Shown: positions 24,153 to 33,734, counted from the first letter of the stretch. The stretch: 64,000 bases of DNA from Aurantibrevibacter litoralis (GCF_034651555.1 NZ_JAYEEQ010000015.1:23699-87698), one strand, 5' to 3'. Program-made: numbers and translations. Notes: generated by a model from the sequence alone, not told the origin.

Positions 24153-27005
24153 TTATTTACTCAAGTACATCTTCCTTCTGGCATATAGATTGTAAAATTC
24201 ATCGTCCTTTAAACTATCAATAAAAAGGATACTTTCGCCCGTACTTTTCATTTCGGGCCCTAGGTTTTTATTTACGTTAGGAAACTTATTAAAGGAAAAC
24301 ACAGGCTGTTTTATGGCATAACCTTCCAATTGCGGATTAAAGGTAAAATCCTTTACCTTCTTTTCTCCAAGCATTACTTTGGTGGCATAATTCACATAAG
24401 GTTCTTTATAGGCTTTAGAAATAAAAGGCACAGTTCGCGAGGCTCTGGGGTTGGCTTCAATGATATAAACCATATCATCTTTTATGGCAAACTGGATATT
24501 GATAAGACCTACTGTTCGCAAAGCCAAAGCGATTTTTTTGGTATGGTCTTTTATTTGTTGCATTACAAATTCACCCAAATTAAATGGCGGTAGTGTGGCA
24601 TTAGAGTCTCCCGAATGAATACCACAAGGCTCTATGTGTTCCATGATGCCAATAATGTAAACATCTTCCCCGTCGCAAATGGCATCGGCCTCTGCTTCAA
24701 TGGCACCATCTAAGTAATGATCTAACAATAATTTGTTATTGGGTATTTTATGTAGCAAGTCTACCACATGAGCTTCTAGTTCTTCTCTATTGATTACGAT
24801 TTTCATGCCCTGCCCGCCCAGCACGTATGAAGGTCTTACCAAGAGCGGAAATCCCAAACGATCTGAAAGTGTTAATGCCTCATCGGCTGTTTCGGCCACT
24901 CCAAATTCGGGGTAAGGGATGTCATTATCCTTTAGAAGTTTAGAAAAACTTCCACGATCTTCTGCCAAATCTAATGCTTGAAAACTGGTGCCTATAATTT
25001 TAATACCGTATTTATCTAGTTTCTCGGCCAATTTTAGTGCTGTTTGTCCGCCGAGCTGCACAATAACTCCTTCTGGTTTCTCGTGCTTAATGATATCATA
25101 AATATGTTCCCAAAAAACAGGTTCAAAGTAAAGTTTGTCCGAAATATCAAAATCTGTGGAAACCGTTTCGGGGTTACAATTGATCATAATAGTTTCGTAA
25201 CCGCATTCTGCGGCAGCCAATACGCCATGCACGCAACAATAATCAAACTCTATCCCCTGCCCTATTCTATTAGGCCCCGAGCCTAGAACCACAATTTTCT
25301 TTTTATCGGTAACTGTACTATCATTGGCCACATAGCGCTTTCCTTCTGGGGTTTCAATTTCGGCCTCAAAAGTAGAATAGTAATAGGGGGTCATCGCCTT
25401 AAATTCTGCCGCACAGGTATCCACCAATTTAAAAACCCTGTTTATTCCTAAAGCAGAACGCTTGTTGTGTACTTCACTTTCATAACAATCGAGCATATGT
25501 GCAATCTGCCGGTCGGCAAATCCCTTTTGTTTCGCTTCAAGTAAAAGATCATAAGGAACGGTATCTACCGTATATTTTGAAATTTCCTTCTCTAAAAAGT
25601 GTAGTTCTTCATATTGCCTTAGAAACCACATATCTATTTTTGTAATATCGTGAATGCGGCTCAGTGGAATTCCCATCTGAATAGCATCATAAATCACAAA
25701 AACCCTATCCCAACTCGGAATTGTGAGTTTACTGATAATTTGGTCATACTCTTTGTATCCTTTACCATCTGCCCCCAAACCGTTCCGTTTAATCTCTAAA
25801 GATTGAGTGGCTTTGTGTAAGGCTTCTTGAAACGAGCGGCCAATGCCCATTACTTCACCCACCGATTTCATTTGCAGGCCTAAGGTACGGTCCGAACCTT
25901 CGAATTTATCAAAGTTCCATCGCGGAATTTTTACGATTACATAATCTAAAGTAGGCTCAAATAAGGCCGAAGTAAGTTTCGTTATTTGGTTGCCTAGTTC
26001 GTTAAGATGGTATCCTATGGCGAGTTTGGCGGCAATTTTAGCTATGGGATATCCTGTAGCTTTAGAGGCCAAAGCCGACGAACGGGAAACTCTGGGATTA
26101 ATCTCTATGGCGATGATGTCTTCCTGATCATCCGGACTTACAGCAAACTGTACATTGCATCCACCGGCAAAATCTCCAATACTCCGCATCATTTTAATTG
26201 CCATGTCGCGCATCTTTTGAAAGGTAACATCGGATAGCGTCATGGCAGGCGCCACGGTTATAGAGTCGCCCGTATGAATACCCATGGGATCCATATTTTC
26301 TATGGTACAAATAATGACCACATTGTCATTCTTATCGCGTAAGAGTTCTAGTTCATATTCTTTCCAACCCATTAAGGCCTTATCTATCATAACCTCATGA
26401 ATTGGTGATATTTCTAATCCACGACTCAGCAACTCATCAAAATCTTCTGCCCTGTACACAATGGATGCCCCTGCGCCACCCAAGGTATACGACGCTCTAA
26501 TTACGAGTGGAAATCCAAATTCTTGTGCAATTTCCTTCCCTTTGAGAAAGGAAGTGGCTGTAGCTTGTGGTGCCATGCCAATCCCTATTTTTAACATAAG
26601 TTCGCGAAACTTCTCCCGATCTTCTGTAATATTAATGGCATTGATATCTACCCCAATAAGTTTCACATTAAAATCCTTCCATATTCCCTTTTCATCCGCT
26701 TCAATACACAAGTTTAGTGCCGTTTGCCCACCCATGGTAGGCAATACTGCATCAATTTCGGGATGCAACTTCAAAATTTCGATAATGGATTTGGTGGTCA
26801 ACGGTTTTAAGTACACATGATCGGCCATCGTTGGATCCGTCATAATAGTCGCCGGATTACTATTAATGAGCACGGTCTTAATTCCATCTTCCCGCAGCGA
26901 ACGCAAAGCCTGGGTACCGGCATAATCAAACTCACAGGCCTGCCCAATGACAATAGGACCAGAACCAATAATTAAAATGGACTTTAAATCTTCTCTTTTT
27001 GGCAT
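24153..27005 (-). CDS. carB: carbamoyl-phosphate synthase large subunit (lacking the allosteric domain)
   Basis: 950 residues with two homologous ATP-grasp halves: carboxyphosphate half (start MPKREDLKSILIIGSGPIVIGQACEFDYAGTQA, ending near 400) and carbamate half (KKIVVLGSGPNRIGQGIEFDY onward from about 555), separated by an oligomerisation region. It makes carbamoyl phosphate for pyrimidines and arginine. The E. coli enzyme has about 1,073 residues; this protein stops right after LGPEMKSTGE...DEFYNLYARRKMYLSK, so the C-terminal MGS-like domain that binds UMP/ornithine is missing. I believe this short form is normal for Flavobacteriia. Its partner carA is not in the window. Confidence 0.95.
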   Translation of the reverse strand: MPKREDLKSILIIGSGPIVIGQACEFDYAGTQALRSLREDGIKTVLINSNPATIMTDPTMADHVYLKPLTTKSIIEILKLHPEIDAVLPTMGGQTALNLCIEADEKGIWKDFNVKLIGVDINAINITEDREKFRELMLKIGIGMAPQATATSFLKGKEIAQEFGFPLVIRASYTLGGAGASIVYRAEDFDELLSRGLEISPIHEVMIDKALMGWKEYELELLRDKNDNVVIICTIENMDPMGIHTGDSITVAPAMTLSDVTFQKMRDMAIKMMRSIGDFAGGCNVQFAVSPDDQEDIIAIEINPRVSRSSALASKATGYPIAKIAAKLAIGYHLNELGNQITKLTSALFEPTLDYVIVKIPRWNFDKFEGSDRTLGLQMKSVGEVMGIGRSFQEALHKATQSLEIKRNGLGADGKGYKEYDQIISKLTIPSWDRVFVIYDAIQMGIPLSRIHDITKIDMWFLRQYEELHFLEKEISKYTVDTVPYDLLLEAKQKGFADRQIAHMLDCYESEVHNKRSALGINRVFKLVDTCAAEFKAMTPYYYSTFEAEIETPEGKRYVANDSTVTDKKKIVVLGSGPNRIGQGIEFDYCCVHGVLAAAECGYETIMINCNPETVSTDFDISDKLYFEPVFWEHIYDIIKHEKPEGVIVQLGGQTALKLAEKLDKYGIKIIGTSFQALDLAEDRGSFSKLLKDNDIPYPEFGVAETADEALTLSDRLGFPLLVRPSYVLGGQGMKIVINREELEAHVVDLLHKIPNNKLLLDHYLDGAIEAEADAICDGEDVYIIGIMEHIEPCGIHSGDSNATLPPFNLGEFVMQQIKDHTKKIALALRTVGLINIQFAIKDDMVYIIEANPRASRTVPFISKAYKEPYVNYATKVMLGEKKVKDFTFNPQLEGYAIKQPVFSFNKFPNVNKNLGPEMKSTGESILFIDSLKDDEFYNLYARRKMYLSK

Positions 27006-27041
27006 TTTACGAAATACTTGAATATTAAAAAATTAGTGAAC

Positions 27042-27077
27042 AAAAAAAAGGTGCTACTTTTAAAAAAGTAACACCTC
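27042..27077 (-). terminator. Rho-independent terminator after rpmH
   Basis: Minus-strand stem AGGTGTTACTTTT / AAAAGTAGCACCT followed by eight T. It sits 24 bp after the rpmH stop and just before carB, so carB needs its own promoter or read-through. Confidence 0.85.
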
Positions 27078-27100
27078 GCTATTTCTAAAAAATACAATCA

Positions 27101-27259
27101 TTATTTTTTGTGTCGCCCTTCAGAAGATACGGTTAGCTTTTTTCTTCCCTTTGCTCTTCTTCTTGCAAGAACTTTTCTACCATTAGCAGTAGCCATACGT
27201 TCCCTAAATCCATGCTTATTTTTTCTCTTCCTTTTTGATGGCTGATATGTTCTCTTCAT
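27101..27259 (-). CDS. rpmH: 50S ribosomal protein L34
   Basis: 52-residue L34, found by translating the minus strand: start MKRTYQPSKRKRKNKHGF, middle RMATANGRKVLARRRAKGRKKL, tail TVSSEGRHKK. Every invariant L34 position is present. An exact -7 box lies about 70 bp upstream and a strong terminator follows, so it is a monocistronic unit; it is not next to dnaA or rnpA here. Confidence 0.97.
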   Translation of the reverse strand: MKRTYQPSKRKRKNKHGFRERMATANGRKVLARRRAKGRKKLTVSSEGRHKK

Positions 27260-27329
27260 TACTGAAACTATTTTACGTGCTTAAAATCGGATTTTTCAAA
27301 CTCTACGAAAACTATCGCAAAACTGGGCG

Positions 27330-27337
27330 CAAATATA
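27330..27337 (-). promoter_or_regulatory. -7 promoter box for rpmH
   Basis: On the minus strand TATATTTG, exact TAnnTTTG match, giving a leader of about 65 nt before the L34 start codon. Confidence 0.6.
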
Positions 27338-27393
27338 CAAAGACTTTTTGCTTTGGCAAATCTAAATTTAAAAATATTGTGGATTGTTTTTAT

Positions 27394-27401
27394 TACTTTT
27401 G
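27394..27401 (+). promoter_or_regulatory. -7 promoter box for DUF6263 gene
   Basis: TACTTTTG, exact TAnnTTTG match 29 bp before the ATG at 27431. Confidence 0.5.
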
Positions 27402-27430
27402 TGGCGACTTAAAACGAGTGCGTTACACCC

Positions 27431-28333
27431 ATGAAAAACATTGTTATCTTTCTATTTGGCCTGTTTTTACCTTGTTTTTTTTATGGCCAAACGCTACTAG
27501 AGTATCGACTTAAAATTGGGGATGTTTTTGTTTTACACCAAAATGCGAAACAACGCATTACACAAACTATAGGAGATACCGAACAGATCATTACCAATAC
27601 TCTAGAGGGTGTATTTCAATTAAAAGTTATTGATAAGCAAGAAGATCAGTTTGTTTTAGAGCTCAAGTTTAATGACTTAAAATTACATATTTCTTCAAAT
27701 TTATTAGGTGAACTTCTGGCCGTCAATGCAAAGGAAGTTCATGAAGGTGACATTTCGTCTAAAATGTACCATTCCTTATTAAACAGTCCTGTAAAACTCT
27801 TTCTTGCGAAAAACGGGGATATTCTCCAAGTTAGCGGAGGAGACAAATTGGTGTCAAAAATGGTTCAAGCCGCTGAAATTGAGGATGCATTATCATTAGA
27901 TATTCTTAAAAACACTTTGGAAAATGACTTCGGATCTAAAGCCTTGTCTGATAGTTATGAGCAAATGACCTTCATCTATCCCACCACGCCCATAAAGGTG
28001 GGTGATACTTGGGTTAACTATTATGATGGCAAACTCCATTCAAAAAACACATGGAAGCTTGAAGATTTAACCGCATCTAACGCCACCATTTTAGGGGAAG
28101 CTGAGGTCGTAATGACTTTAAAAGAAAACACCATGTCCATGGAACTCAATGGCCATCAAGAAACAGAAATAAAAACAAACACAGCAAACGGCTTTTTAAA
28201 AACGATGAAGGTTTCAGGGACCTACAGCGGTATCTCTAAAGATCTAAACTCGAACGAAGAAATTCCAACCACGATAACCTCACAAATTACCTACGAATTA
28301 TTAAATACAACTCATGTTTCACAAAATTTTTAA
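27431..28333 (+). CDS. DUF6263 family secreted protein
   Basis: 300 residues with a signal peptide (MKNIVIFLFGLFLPCFFYGQ). The mature protein is beta-rich: TLLEYRLKIGDVFVLHQNAKQRITQTI at the start, PIKVGDTWVNYYDG near residue 190, and a C-terminal half of alternating strands. The pattern fits DUF6263, a Bacteroidota family of unknown role, probably periplasmic. The 3' end overlaps the next gene by 20 bp, suggesting translational coupling. Confidence 0.7.
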   Translation: MKNIVIFLFGLFLPCFFYGQTLLEYRLKIGDVFVLHQNAKQRITQTIGDTEQIITNTLEGVFQLKVIDKQEDQFVLELKFNDLKLHISSNLLGELLAVNAKEVHEGDISSKMYHSLLNSPVKLFLAKNGDILQVSGGDKLVSKMVQAAEIEDALSLDILKNTLENDFGSKALSDSYEQMTFIYPTTPIKVGDTWVNYYDGKLHSKNTWKLEDLTASNATILGEAEVVMTLKENTMSMELNGHQETEIKTNTANGFLKTMKVSGTYSGISKDLNSNEEIPTTITSQITYELLNTTHVSQNF

Positions 28334-28829
28334 ACTAATCATCGCGGGATTGCTTATTGCATATGCCGTTTATCAATTTATAGACGGCAATGTCGGCAAT
28401 GGCATTTTTCTTATTCTATTGTCACTTATTTTTATTTTCTTATACTTTAGAAATGAAATTATATTGCTAGCTTTCCTTAAAATGCGCAAACAAGATTTGG
28501 ACGGAACCAAAAAATGGTTAGATCGCATTAAAAATCCGGAAGCCGCCCTTACGGTAAAACAACAAGGGTATTTTAACTACCTGCACGGTATAATACATTC
28601 GCAGACCAATCTTTCGCAAGCCGAAAAATTCTTTAAGAAGGCACTAAAACTAGGCCTCAGTATGGATTATGATGTGGCTATGGCGAAGTTAAGTTTAGCA
28701 GGAATTGCGATGCAAAAGCGACGAAAAAGAGAAGCGACTACCCTGCTTAATGAAGCCAAGAAATTAGACAAACAGAATATGCTTACCGAACAAATTAAAA
28801 TGATGCAACAGCAGATGAAAAAAATCTAA
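28314..28829 (+). CDS. Membrane protein with TPR-like C-terminus
   Basis: 171 residues: two adjacent hydrophobic helices at the N-terminus (about 5-25 and 29-47) and a cytoplasmic helical part (QGYFNYLHGIIHSQTNLSQAEKFFKKALKLGLSMDYDVAMAKLSLAGIAMQKRRKREA) that reads like two or three TPR units. Starts inside the end of the DUF6263 gene, in a different frame. Likely a scaffold or accessory membrane protein; function unknown. Confidence 0.75.
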   Translation: MFHKIFKLIIAGLLIAYAVYQFIDGNVGNGIFLILLSLIFIFLYFRNEIILLAFLKMRKQDLDGTKKWLDRIKNPEAALTVKQQGYFNYLHGIIHSQTNLSQAEKFFKKALKLGLSMDYDVAMAKLSLAGIAMQKRRKREATTLLNEAKKLDKQNMLTEQIKMMQQQMKKI

Positions 28830-28849
28830 TCGTTGTGCGCCCTCATCAT

Positions 28850-29809
28850 TTATTTAGACATTACATAATATCCTTTATTTGGGATTTGGAGTGTGTATTT
28901 TTTCCCGGAAGCATTGTTTAAATGAGGCTCTCTAAGCCATGGATTATGGCGCTTTAGAATTTTATAATTGATCTCATAGGTGTTGGCAAAATCGGCAAAA
29001 TTAGATACAGGTTCCGATACTTCTACTGTAAAGGTCGGCACTTCAGGATAAAAATCTTTCTGTTCTAAATGAAACCCGTATTTTTCCGGATTAGAAATAA
29101 TTTCCTTAATAGCCAAGATTCTAAACACATAACGGCCGGTTTCTTCTCCTAATAAAAGATCGTAATAATCATCTGCTTTCTGAATTCCCATATATTTGGC
29201 CACACCTGCTGGTCCCGCATTATAAGCGGCGGCGGCCATGGTCCAATTTCCAAACCTTTTTTTAGAATTTTGCAAGTATTTACAGGCTACTTCGGTACTT
29301 TTTTCCACATGATACCGCTCATCTACATTCTGATTCACCTCAAGCCCATAATCTCTGGCCGTTTCCTTCATTATCTGCCAAAAACCGGTAGCTCCGGCAG
29401 GAGAAATTGCATTGGTTAACCCACTTTCGGCGACGGCCAAATACTTAAAGTCGTCGGGAATACCATTTTTTTTCAAAATAGGTTCTATAATTGGAAAATA
29501 TTTTTGAGCTCTTTTAATCAACAAAACCGCATTGGATTGCCAATAGGTATTTACTAAAAATTCCCGGTCTAGTCGTTCCATTATTTCCGGATCATTTACC
29601 GGCACCGTTTCCCCGGCGAAATTGAGATTGGAAGGGATTTCAATTGCCGTTATTCTATACCCAACAGGGTCTGTATCTACCGAATCTTTCGTTTTGGTGA
29701 TGCCATTTAGTTCATCACCATCCTTCCTGTCCAGTGTTACTGCGAAAACCAAGGTGCTAATGACAAACAACACCCCTAGAAACATCAATATATTTTTAAA
29801 AAACTGCAT
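28850..29809 (-). CDS. Lytic transglycosylase (SLT family)
   Basis: 319 residues with an N-terminal signal anchor (FKNILMFLGVLFVISTLVFAV). The Slt domain (about 105-250) has catalytic Glu in YLAVAESGLTNAISPAGATGFWQIM, then GLEVNQNVDERYHVEKSTEVACKYL and AAAAYNAGPAGV, all family 1 hallmarks. The C-terminus (YEINYKILKRHNPWLREPHLNNASGKKYTLQIP) is LysM-like in pattern and may help peptidoglycan binding. It cleaves the MurNAc-GlcNAc bond to form anhydro-muropeptides, acting in the periplasm. Confidence 0.9.
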   Translation of the reverse strand: MQFFKNILMFLGVLFVISTLVFAVTLDRKDGDELNGITKTKDSVDTDPVGYRITAIEIPSNLNFAGETVPVNDPEIMERLDREFLVNTYWQSNAVLLIKRAQKYFPIIEPILKKNGIPDDFKYLAVAESGLTNAISPAGATGFWQIMKETARDYGLEVNQNVDERYHVEKSTEVACKYLQNSKKRFGNWTMAAAAYNAGPAGVAKYMGIQKADDYYDLLLGEETGRYVFRILAIKEIISNPEKYGFHLEQKDFYPEVPTFTVEVSEPVSNFADFANTYEINYKILKRHNPWLREPHLNNASGKKYTLQIPNKGYYVMSK

Positions 29810-29850
29810 ATTACATATGGATTAATTACCCTCAAAGGTATTAAATACTA

Positions 29851-30519
29851 CTACGATTCTAAAATAATTGTGGGCAAGTGTTCATTAAACCACCTAAACC
29901 GATGAATAATCATGGTGTGGGTTCCGTTTTCTACCAGAATACAATGCGTTATGTTGGTTATAGGAAATACGGCATCTTTAGCTCCGTGGATGTGAATGGT
30001 ATGTGCCATAGGTTCTTTTTGAGACCAATTTATGGTTTGATCTATAGCCCAATCCAAATACCGCTTATCCCTAATGGAAAGATATTGTTCATACAATTTT
30101 AATCTTTTGGTCACTGTTTCTCCAAAGGCGTATTTGGCTAAAAACTCCACATTATGCACTAGCCCGGTAGGCAATAATTTGTGAATTCGGGTGTATTTTG
30201 CAAAAACCATTCGTTTAGGAAGTTCACTTCGCTTTTTTATACTCGATATGATGATTACTTTTTGCACCTTAATCCATTTTGCCATTTCCTGAACCAAAAG
30301 TCCTCCAAAAGAGACCCCTACCAACACGGGGTTTTCGTGCAGCACCTTTTTACACATCGCTCTTGCATAGGTGCAAAGGTCTTGACCTTGTTCTGGAATT
30401 ACCCAATCCAAAAAATGCATCTCAAATTGTAATTCCGGTAATGAAATTTTACTGAATATAGTACTATTAGCAGCCATACCGGGCATAAAATACACATGAA
30501 TTTTCTGAGATGGTCTCAT
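29851..30519 (-). CDS. alpha/beta-hydrolase of unknown substrate
   Basis: 222-residue compact alpha/beta hydrolase. The nucleophile elbow is GVSFGG (Ser about 89); the acid is probably Asp in IHIHGAKDAVFPI and the base His in NGTHTMIIH. No signal peptide, so cytoplasmic. An upstream YFMPGMAANSTIF gives the oxyanion-hole strand. It lies 41 bp upstream of the lytic transglycosylase on the same strand. Esterase, lipase or C-C hydrolase activity cannot be told apart. Confidence 0.82.
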   Translation of the reverse strand: MRPSQKIHVYFMPGMAANSTIFSKISLPELQFEMHFLDWVIPEQGQDLCTYARAMCKKVLHENPVLVGVSFGGLLVQEMAKWIKVQKVIIISSIKKRSELPKRMVFAKYTRIHKLLPTGLVHNVEFLAKYAFGETVTKRLKLYEQYLSIRDKRYLDWAIDQTINWSQKEPMAHTIHIHGAKDAVFPITNITHCILVENGTHTMIIHRFRWFNEHLPTIILES

Positions 30520-30563
30520 TTTTAGAACGCGCTATTTAGGTAGGAATTTAGCATTTAATTTAC

Positions 30564-30571
30564 TATCTTTG
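30564..30571 (+). promoter_or_regulatory. -7 promoter box for GNAT gene
   Basis: TATCTTTG, exact TAnnTTTG match, 120 bp before the start of the small acetyltransferase gene. Confidence 0.45.
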
Positions 30572-30690
30572 TCCTCTTTGCTCAAAATACAGTCCTTTCT
30601 TTTGAAACTTTGGCAAAAATGGGTAGAAACCGATCCAATTTCGGAACGATTGTGATCTCTATGAACATGAAAATCTAAAATCAAACTATA

Positions 30691-30984
30691 ATGAATGAAT
30701 TAGAAATTAAGGACAATAGCTTTTTGCGTCAATTTGAAACCAAAATTGATGGCCATTTGGCAAAAATTGAGTATTCGTCTCAAGAACGCAAAGTGTTTTT
30801 GACAAAATTAGTCATTCCCGAAGAAATTGAACAACCCGGTTTTAAAGAAGATTTTATAACCGCCGTTCTTATGCTTATTCAAGAAAGAAAGTTAAGAGTA
30901 GTGCCAACTAGCCCACAAATTGCCGGATTCTTAAGGAAAAACAGGCAATACAAAGAAATGCTTCCTGTAGGGATCCGTATTTAA
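30691..30984 (+). CDS. Small GNAT-like N-acetyltransferase (Gcn5-related, YjdJ type)
   Basis: 97 residues, the length of the single-domain GNAT-related family PF14542. The core reads DGHLAKIEYSSQERKVFLTKLVIPEEIEQPGF, then a helix and LRVVPTSPQIAGFLRKNRQYKEML, matching the V-P-x-C/S-P...F motif of these proteins. Acetyl-CoA dependent activity is presumed; no substrate is known. Monocistronic, with its own -7 box and a strong terminator. Confidence 0.82.
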   Translation: MNELEIKDNSFLRQFETKIDGHLAKIEYSSQERKVFLTKLVIPEEIEQPGFKEDFITAVLMLIQERKLRVVPTSPQIAGFLRKNRQYKEMLPVGIRI

Positions 30985-31018
30985 GGACAAGCTATCGTAA
31001 TTTGCAAATTACATATGT

Positions 31019-31042
31019 CCCGCCCTTTGGCGGGATTTTTTT
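31019..31042 (+). terminator. Rho-independent terminator after GNAT gene
   Basis: CCCGCC-CTTT-GGCGGG followed by ATTTTTTT. The T-run overlaps the stop codon of the convergent mtaB gene. Confidence 0.92.
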
Positions 31043-32372
31043 ATACGACCGCTTCGCGAGCCACGAACGCAAAACGCACTAAGCCATCCGCATCAATATC
31101 ACCAAGTGTCACGGTATGAAGCGTATTTACTAATGCCGGATTCCACGGTGCTTTAACCTTTACATAATTTTCGGTAAACCCATAAATATACCCCTCTTTG
31201 TTGGCATCCTCAAATAAAACTGTTCGCCGACTGCCGAGTTGACTTTCATAGAACGCCCTTCTTTTTTTAACCGACAGTCCACGAAGTAATTTACTGCGTT
31301 TTTGTCTTATTTTTAAAGGTACCACATCTTTCATAAGCGCCGCCGGGGTATTATCTCGTTCGGAATAGGTGAAAACATGCAAATAGGAGATATCCAATTC
31401 ATTCAAAAAATGATAGGTTTCTAAAAACTCGGCATCGGTTTCTCCGGGAAAGCCAACAATGACATCAACCCCAATGCACGCATGTGGCATTACTGCTTTT
31501 ATCTTGGCCACTCGTTCCCGGTACAAATCTCTTAAGTAGCGTCTTCGCATTTGTTTTAAAATTGTATCGCTACCGCTTTGTAGGGGAATATGAAAATGAG
31601 GTACAAAAGCCTTGCTCGTAGCCACAAAATCGATGGTTTCATTTTTTAATAAATTGGGTTCTATAGACGAAATACGTAGTCTACTAATTCCTTGTACTTT
31701 ATCTAAGGCCTGTATCAGTTCTAAAAAAGTATGTTCGTGAGTTTTATTACCAAATTCTCCTTTGCCATAATCGCCAATATTTACTCCGGTAAGTACAATT
31801 TCCTTTATACCTTTTTTGGATATTTCTGTTGCATTAGCCAAAACACTATCTAGACTAGCACTTCTAGAAATACCTCGTGCCAAGGGAATAGTACAATACG
31901 TGCATTTATAATCGCAACCATCTTGGACTTTTAAAAAAGCTCTAGTTCTGTCCCCAATGGCATACCCTCCGGTGTAAAAATCGACCTCTGCTATTTCGCA
32001 AGAGTGCACCTCGCCAAAATCATTTTTAGAAAGGTCGTTAATATAATCGGTAATCTTAAATTTCTCAGAAGCACCCAATACCAAATCTACACCATCTACA
32101 GCTGCCAACGCTTCGGGTTGCAATTGGGCATAGCATCCAATAGCGGCAATAAAGGCTTTTGGGTTACTCTTTTGTGCTTGCTTTACTATAGTTTTAAAAC
32201 GCTTATCTGCATTTTCGGTTACCGAACAGGTATTTATCACATAGATATCTGCTTCGTCGGTAAATGCTACCTTTTCAAATCCTTTAGATTCAAAGCCTCT
32301 TGCAATGGTAGATGTTTCCGAAAAATTGAGCTTGCAGCCCAAGGTATAAAATGCTACTTTTTTTGTACTCAT
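31041..32372 (-). CDS. mtaB: tRNA t6A37 methylthiotransferase MtaB
   Basis: 443-residue radical-SAM methylthiotransferase that converts t6A37 to ms2t6A37 in tRNAs reading ANN codons. N-terminal UPF0004 domain with the three cluster cysteines (TLGCKLN, INTCSVTENAD, AIGCYAQ), then the radical SAM motif CDYKCTYC (about 151-158), GVNIGDYG and PLQSGSDTILKQMRR, and a C-terminal TRAM domain (from about 375). GCKLN rather than GCQMN places it in the MtaB rather than MiaB group. Confidence 0.95.
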   Translation of the reverse strand: MSTKKVAFYTLGCKLNFSETSTIARGFESKGFEKVAFTDEADIYVINTCSVTENADKRFKTIVKQAQKSNPKAFIAAIGCYAQLQPEALAAVDGVDLVLGASEKFKITDYINDLSKNDFGEVHSCEIAEVDFYTGGYAIGDRTRAFLKVQDGCDYKCTYCTIPLARGISRSASLDSVLANATEISKKGIKEIVLTGVNIGDYGKGEFGNKTHEHTFLELIQALDKVQGISRLRISSIEPNLLKNETIDFVATSKAFVPHFHIPLQSGSDTILKQMRRRYLRDLYRERVAKIKAVMPHACIGVDVIVGFPGETDAEFLETYHFLNELDISYLHVFTYSERDNTPAALMKDVVPLKIRQKRSKLLRGLSVKKRRAFYESQLGSRRTVLFEDANKEGYIYGFTENYVKVKAPWNPALVNTLHTVTLGDIDADGLVRFAFVAREAVV

Positions 32373-32532
32373 ATATCTTTGGTAGGCGAAATACCTAATC
32401 TTTCTTTTTTAAGGTAGGCAAAGATACATCGTTCATCGCTAATGCCCTTGGCGTAACCGTTTAAATTTGGCTGAGTCCAAACGTAAAAAATTTCTAAGGA
32501 GGTCGTTAATAATTGTGCTTCCAAGCTTTGCT

Positions 32533-33711
32533 TTAGTCGTAATTTCGCCATTTTTTCGTAATTTCAAACACCTCACTAAGAATGCGTTCTTCCTTTTCAT
32601 CAAATACGACTCCACGCCTGGCCATCATCACCCTAGCCGCTTCAAAAGCTATTTTGAGTTGATAGGTACTGAATCCGGAAGCACCTCCCCAACTGAAGCT
32701 GGGTACAAAATTTCTTGGAAACCCGGGTACATAAATATTACAATTCACGCCAATAACCGTTCCCGTATTAAACATTGTATTAATAGCTGTTTTGCTGTGA
32801 TCGCCCATCATTAATCCGCAAAATTGCAATCCTGTTTGCTCAAATGATTCGGTATCGTAATTCCATAAACGCACTTTAGCGTAATTATTCTTTAAATTAG
32901 AATTATTAGAATCGGCACCGATATTGCACCATTCTCCCAAGACTGCATTGCCTAAATACCCTTCATGTCCTTTACTAGAATACCCAAAAATAACCGCATT
33001 GCTTATTTCTCCACACACTTTACTATAGGGTCCTATAGTAGTAGCTCCGTAAATTTTGCCTCCCATTTTTACAACGGCTTTCTCGCATAACGCAAAGGCA
33101 CCCCGAATGAGACTCCCCTCCCAAATTTCGGCATCTTTACCTAAATATATAGGACCTTCTGAAGCGTTTAATATACTGTATTCTACTTTGGCACCTTCCT
33201 CTAAAAAGATTCGTTCCGGATGTATGAGGTGATTTGTTTTGGAAATCGTTGCACTTTTCCTGCCGGCAGTTAACAATGTAAAGTCGGCCTCTAAGGCCGC
33301 TGCATTTTTAGAAAAAATATCCCATGTATGCCTAAGCTGCATCACCACTTCCTCCCACTGAAAATGACGAAAATTTGAAAAATTATGGGTGTGCTTGACA
33401 TTTTTACTGTTATAGGCTAAAATTTCATCCTTATAAAAAAGAACTTCGTTTTCGTTTAGCGCGATGATGCGCTGCACCAACGCTGCATTCGGTAAAAAAG
33501 ACGCATTAATGGCTATGTTTTCCTCTTTCTCCAGAAATGGGAATTTTTCTTCCAAGTAGGCTTCTGTCCATACGGATACGGTTGTCCCTAAATAATGTTG
33601 CCATTTTTCTCGAACGGTCAAAATTCCGATGCGTATTTCAGCGACAGGCCTCGTAAAGGTAAATGGCAGTAGCGCATTTCGCACTTTCCCATCGAAGAGA
33701 ATATAGTTCAT
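32533..33711 (-). CDS. GlmU-family putative sugar nucleotidyltransferase
   Basis: 392 residues. N-terminal half resembles a degenerate nucleotidyltransferase domain (MNYILFDGKVRNALLPFTFTRPVAEIRIGILTVREKW); the C-terminal half (about 195-370) is a left-handed beta-helix of hexapeptide repeats (GPIYLGKDAEIWEGSLIRG, GATTIGPYSKVCGEI, NIGADSNNSNLKNNY). Annotated in Flavobacteriaceae as GlmU family protein, typically next to type B L31 as here. Its true substrate is uncertain because the N-terminal domain lacks the classic GxGTRM loop. Confidence 0.82.
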   Translation of the reverse strand: MNYILFDGKVRNALLPFTFTRPVAEIRIGILTVREKWQHYLGTTVSVWTEAYLEEKFPFLEKEENIAINASFLPNAALVQRIIALNENEVLFYKDEILAYNSKNVKHTHNFSNFRHFQWEEVVMQLRHTWDIFSKNAAALEADFTLLTAGRKSATISKTNHLIHPERIFLEEGAKVEYSILNASEGPIYLGKDAEIWEGSLIRGAFALCEKAVVKMGGKIYGATTIGPYSKVCGEISNAVIFGYSSKGHEGYLGNAVLGEWCNIGADSNNSNLKNNYAKVRLWNYDTESFEQTGLQFCGLMMGDHSKTAINTMFNTGTVIGVNCNIYVPGFPRNFVPSFSWGGASGFSTYQLKIAFEAARVMMARRGVVFDEKEERILSEVFEITKKWRNYD

Positions 33712-33734
33712 GAAGAATTTTTAACAAAAATAAA

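Noticed and set aside
27235..27513. 92-codon plus-strand ORF over the rpmH/DUF6263 gap
   Set aside because: It is antisense to rpmH and overlaps the DUF6263 signal peptide in another frame; the region contains promoters instead.
32369..32551. 60-codon minus-strand ORF between the GlmU-family gene and mtaB
   Set aside because: It overlaps both neighbours, has no recognisable motif or lineage-typical pattern, and reads like spacer sequence. Not listed as a gene.
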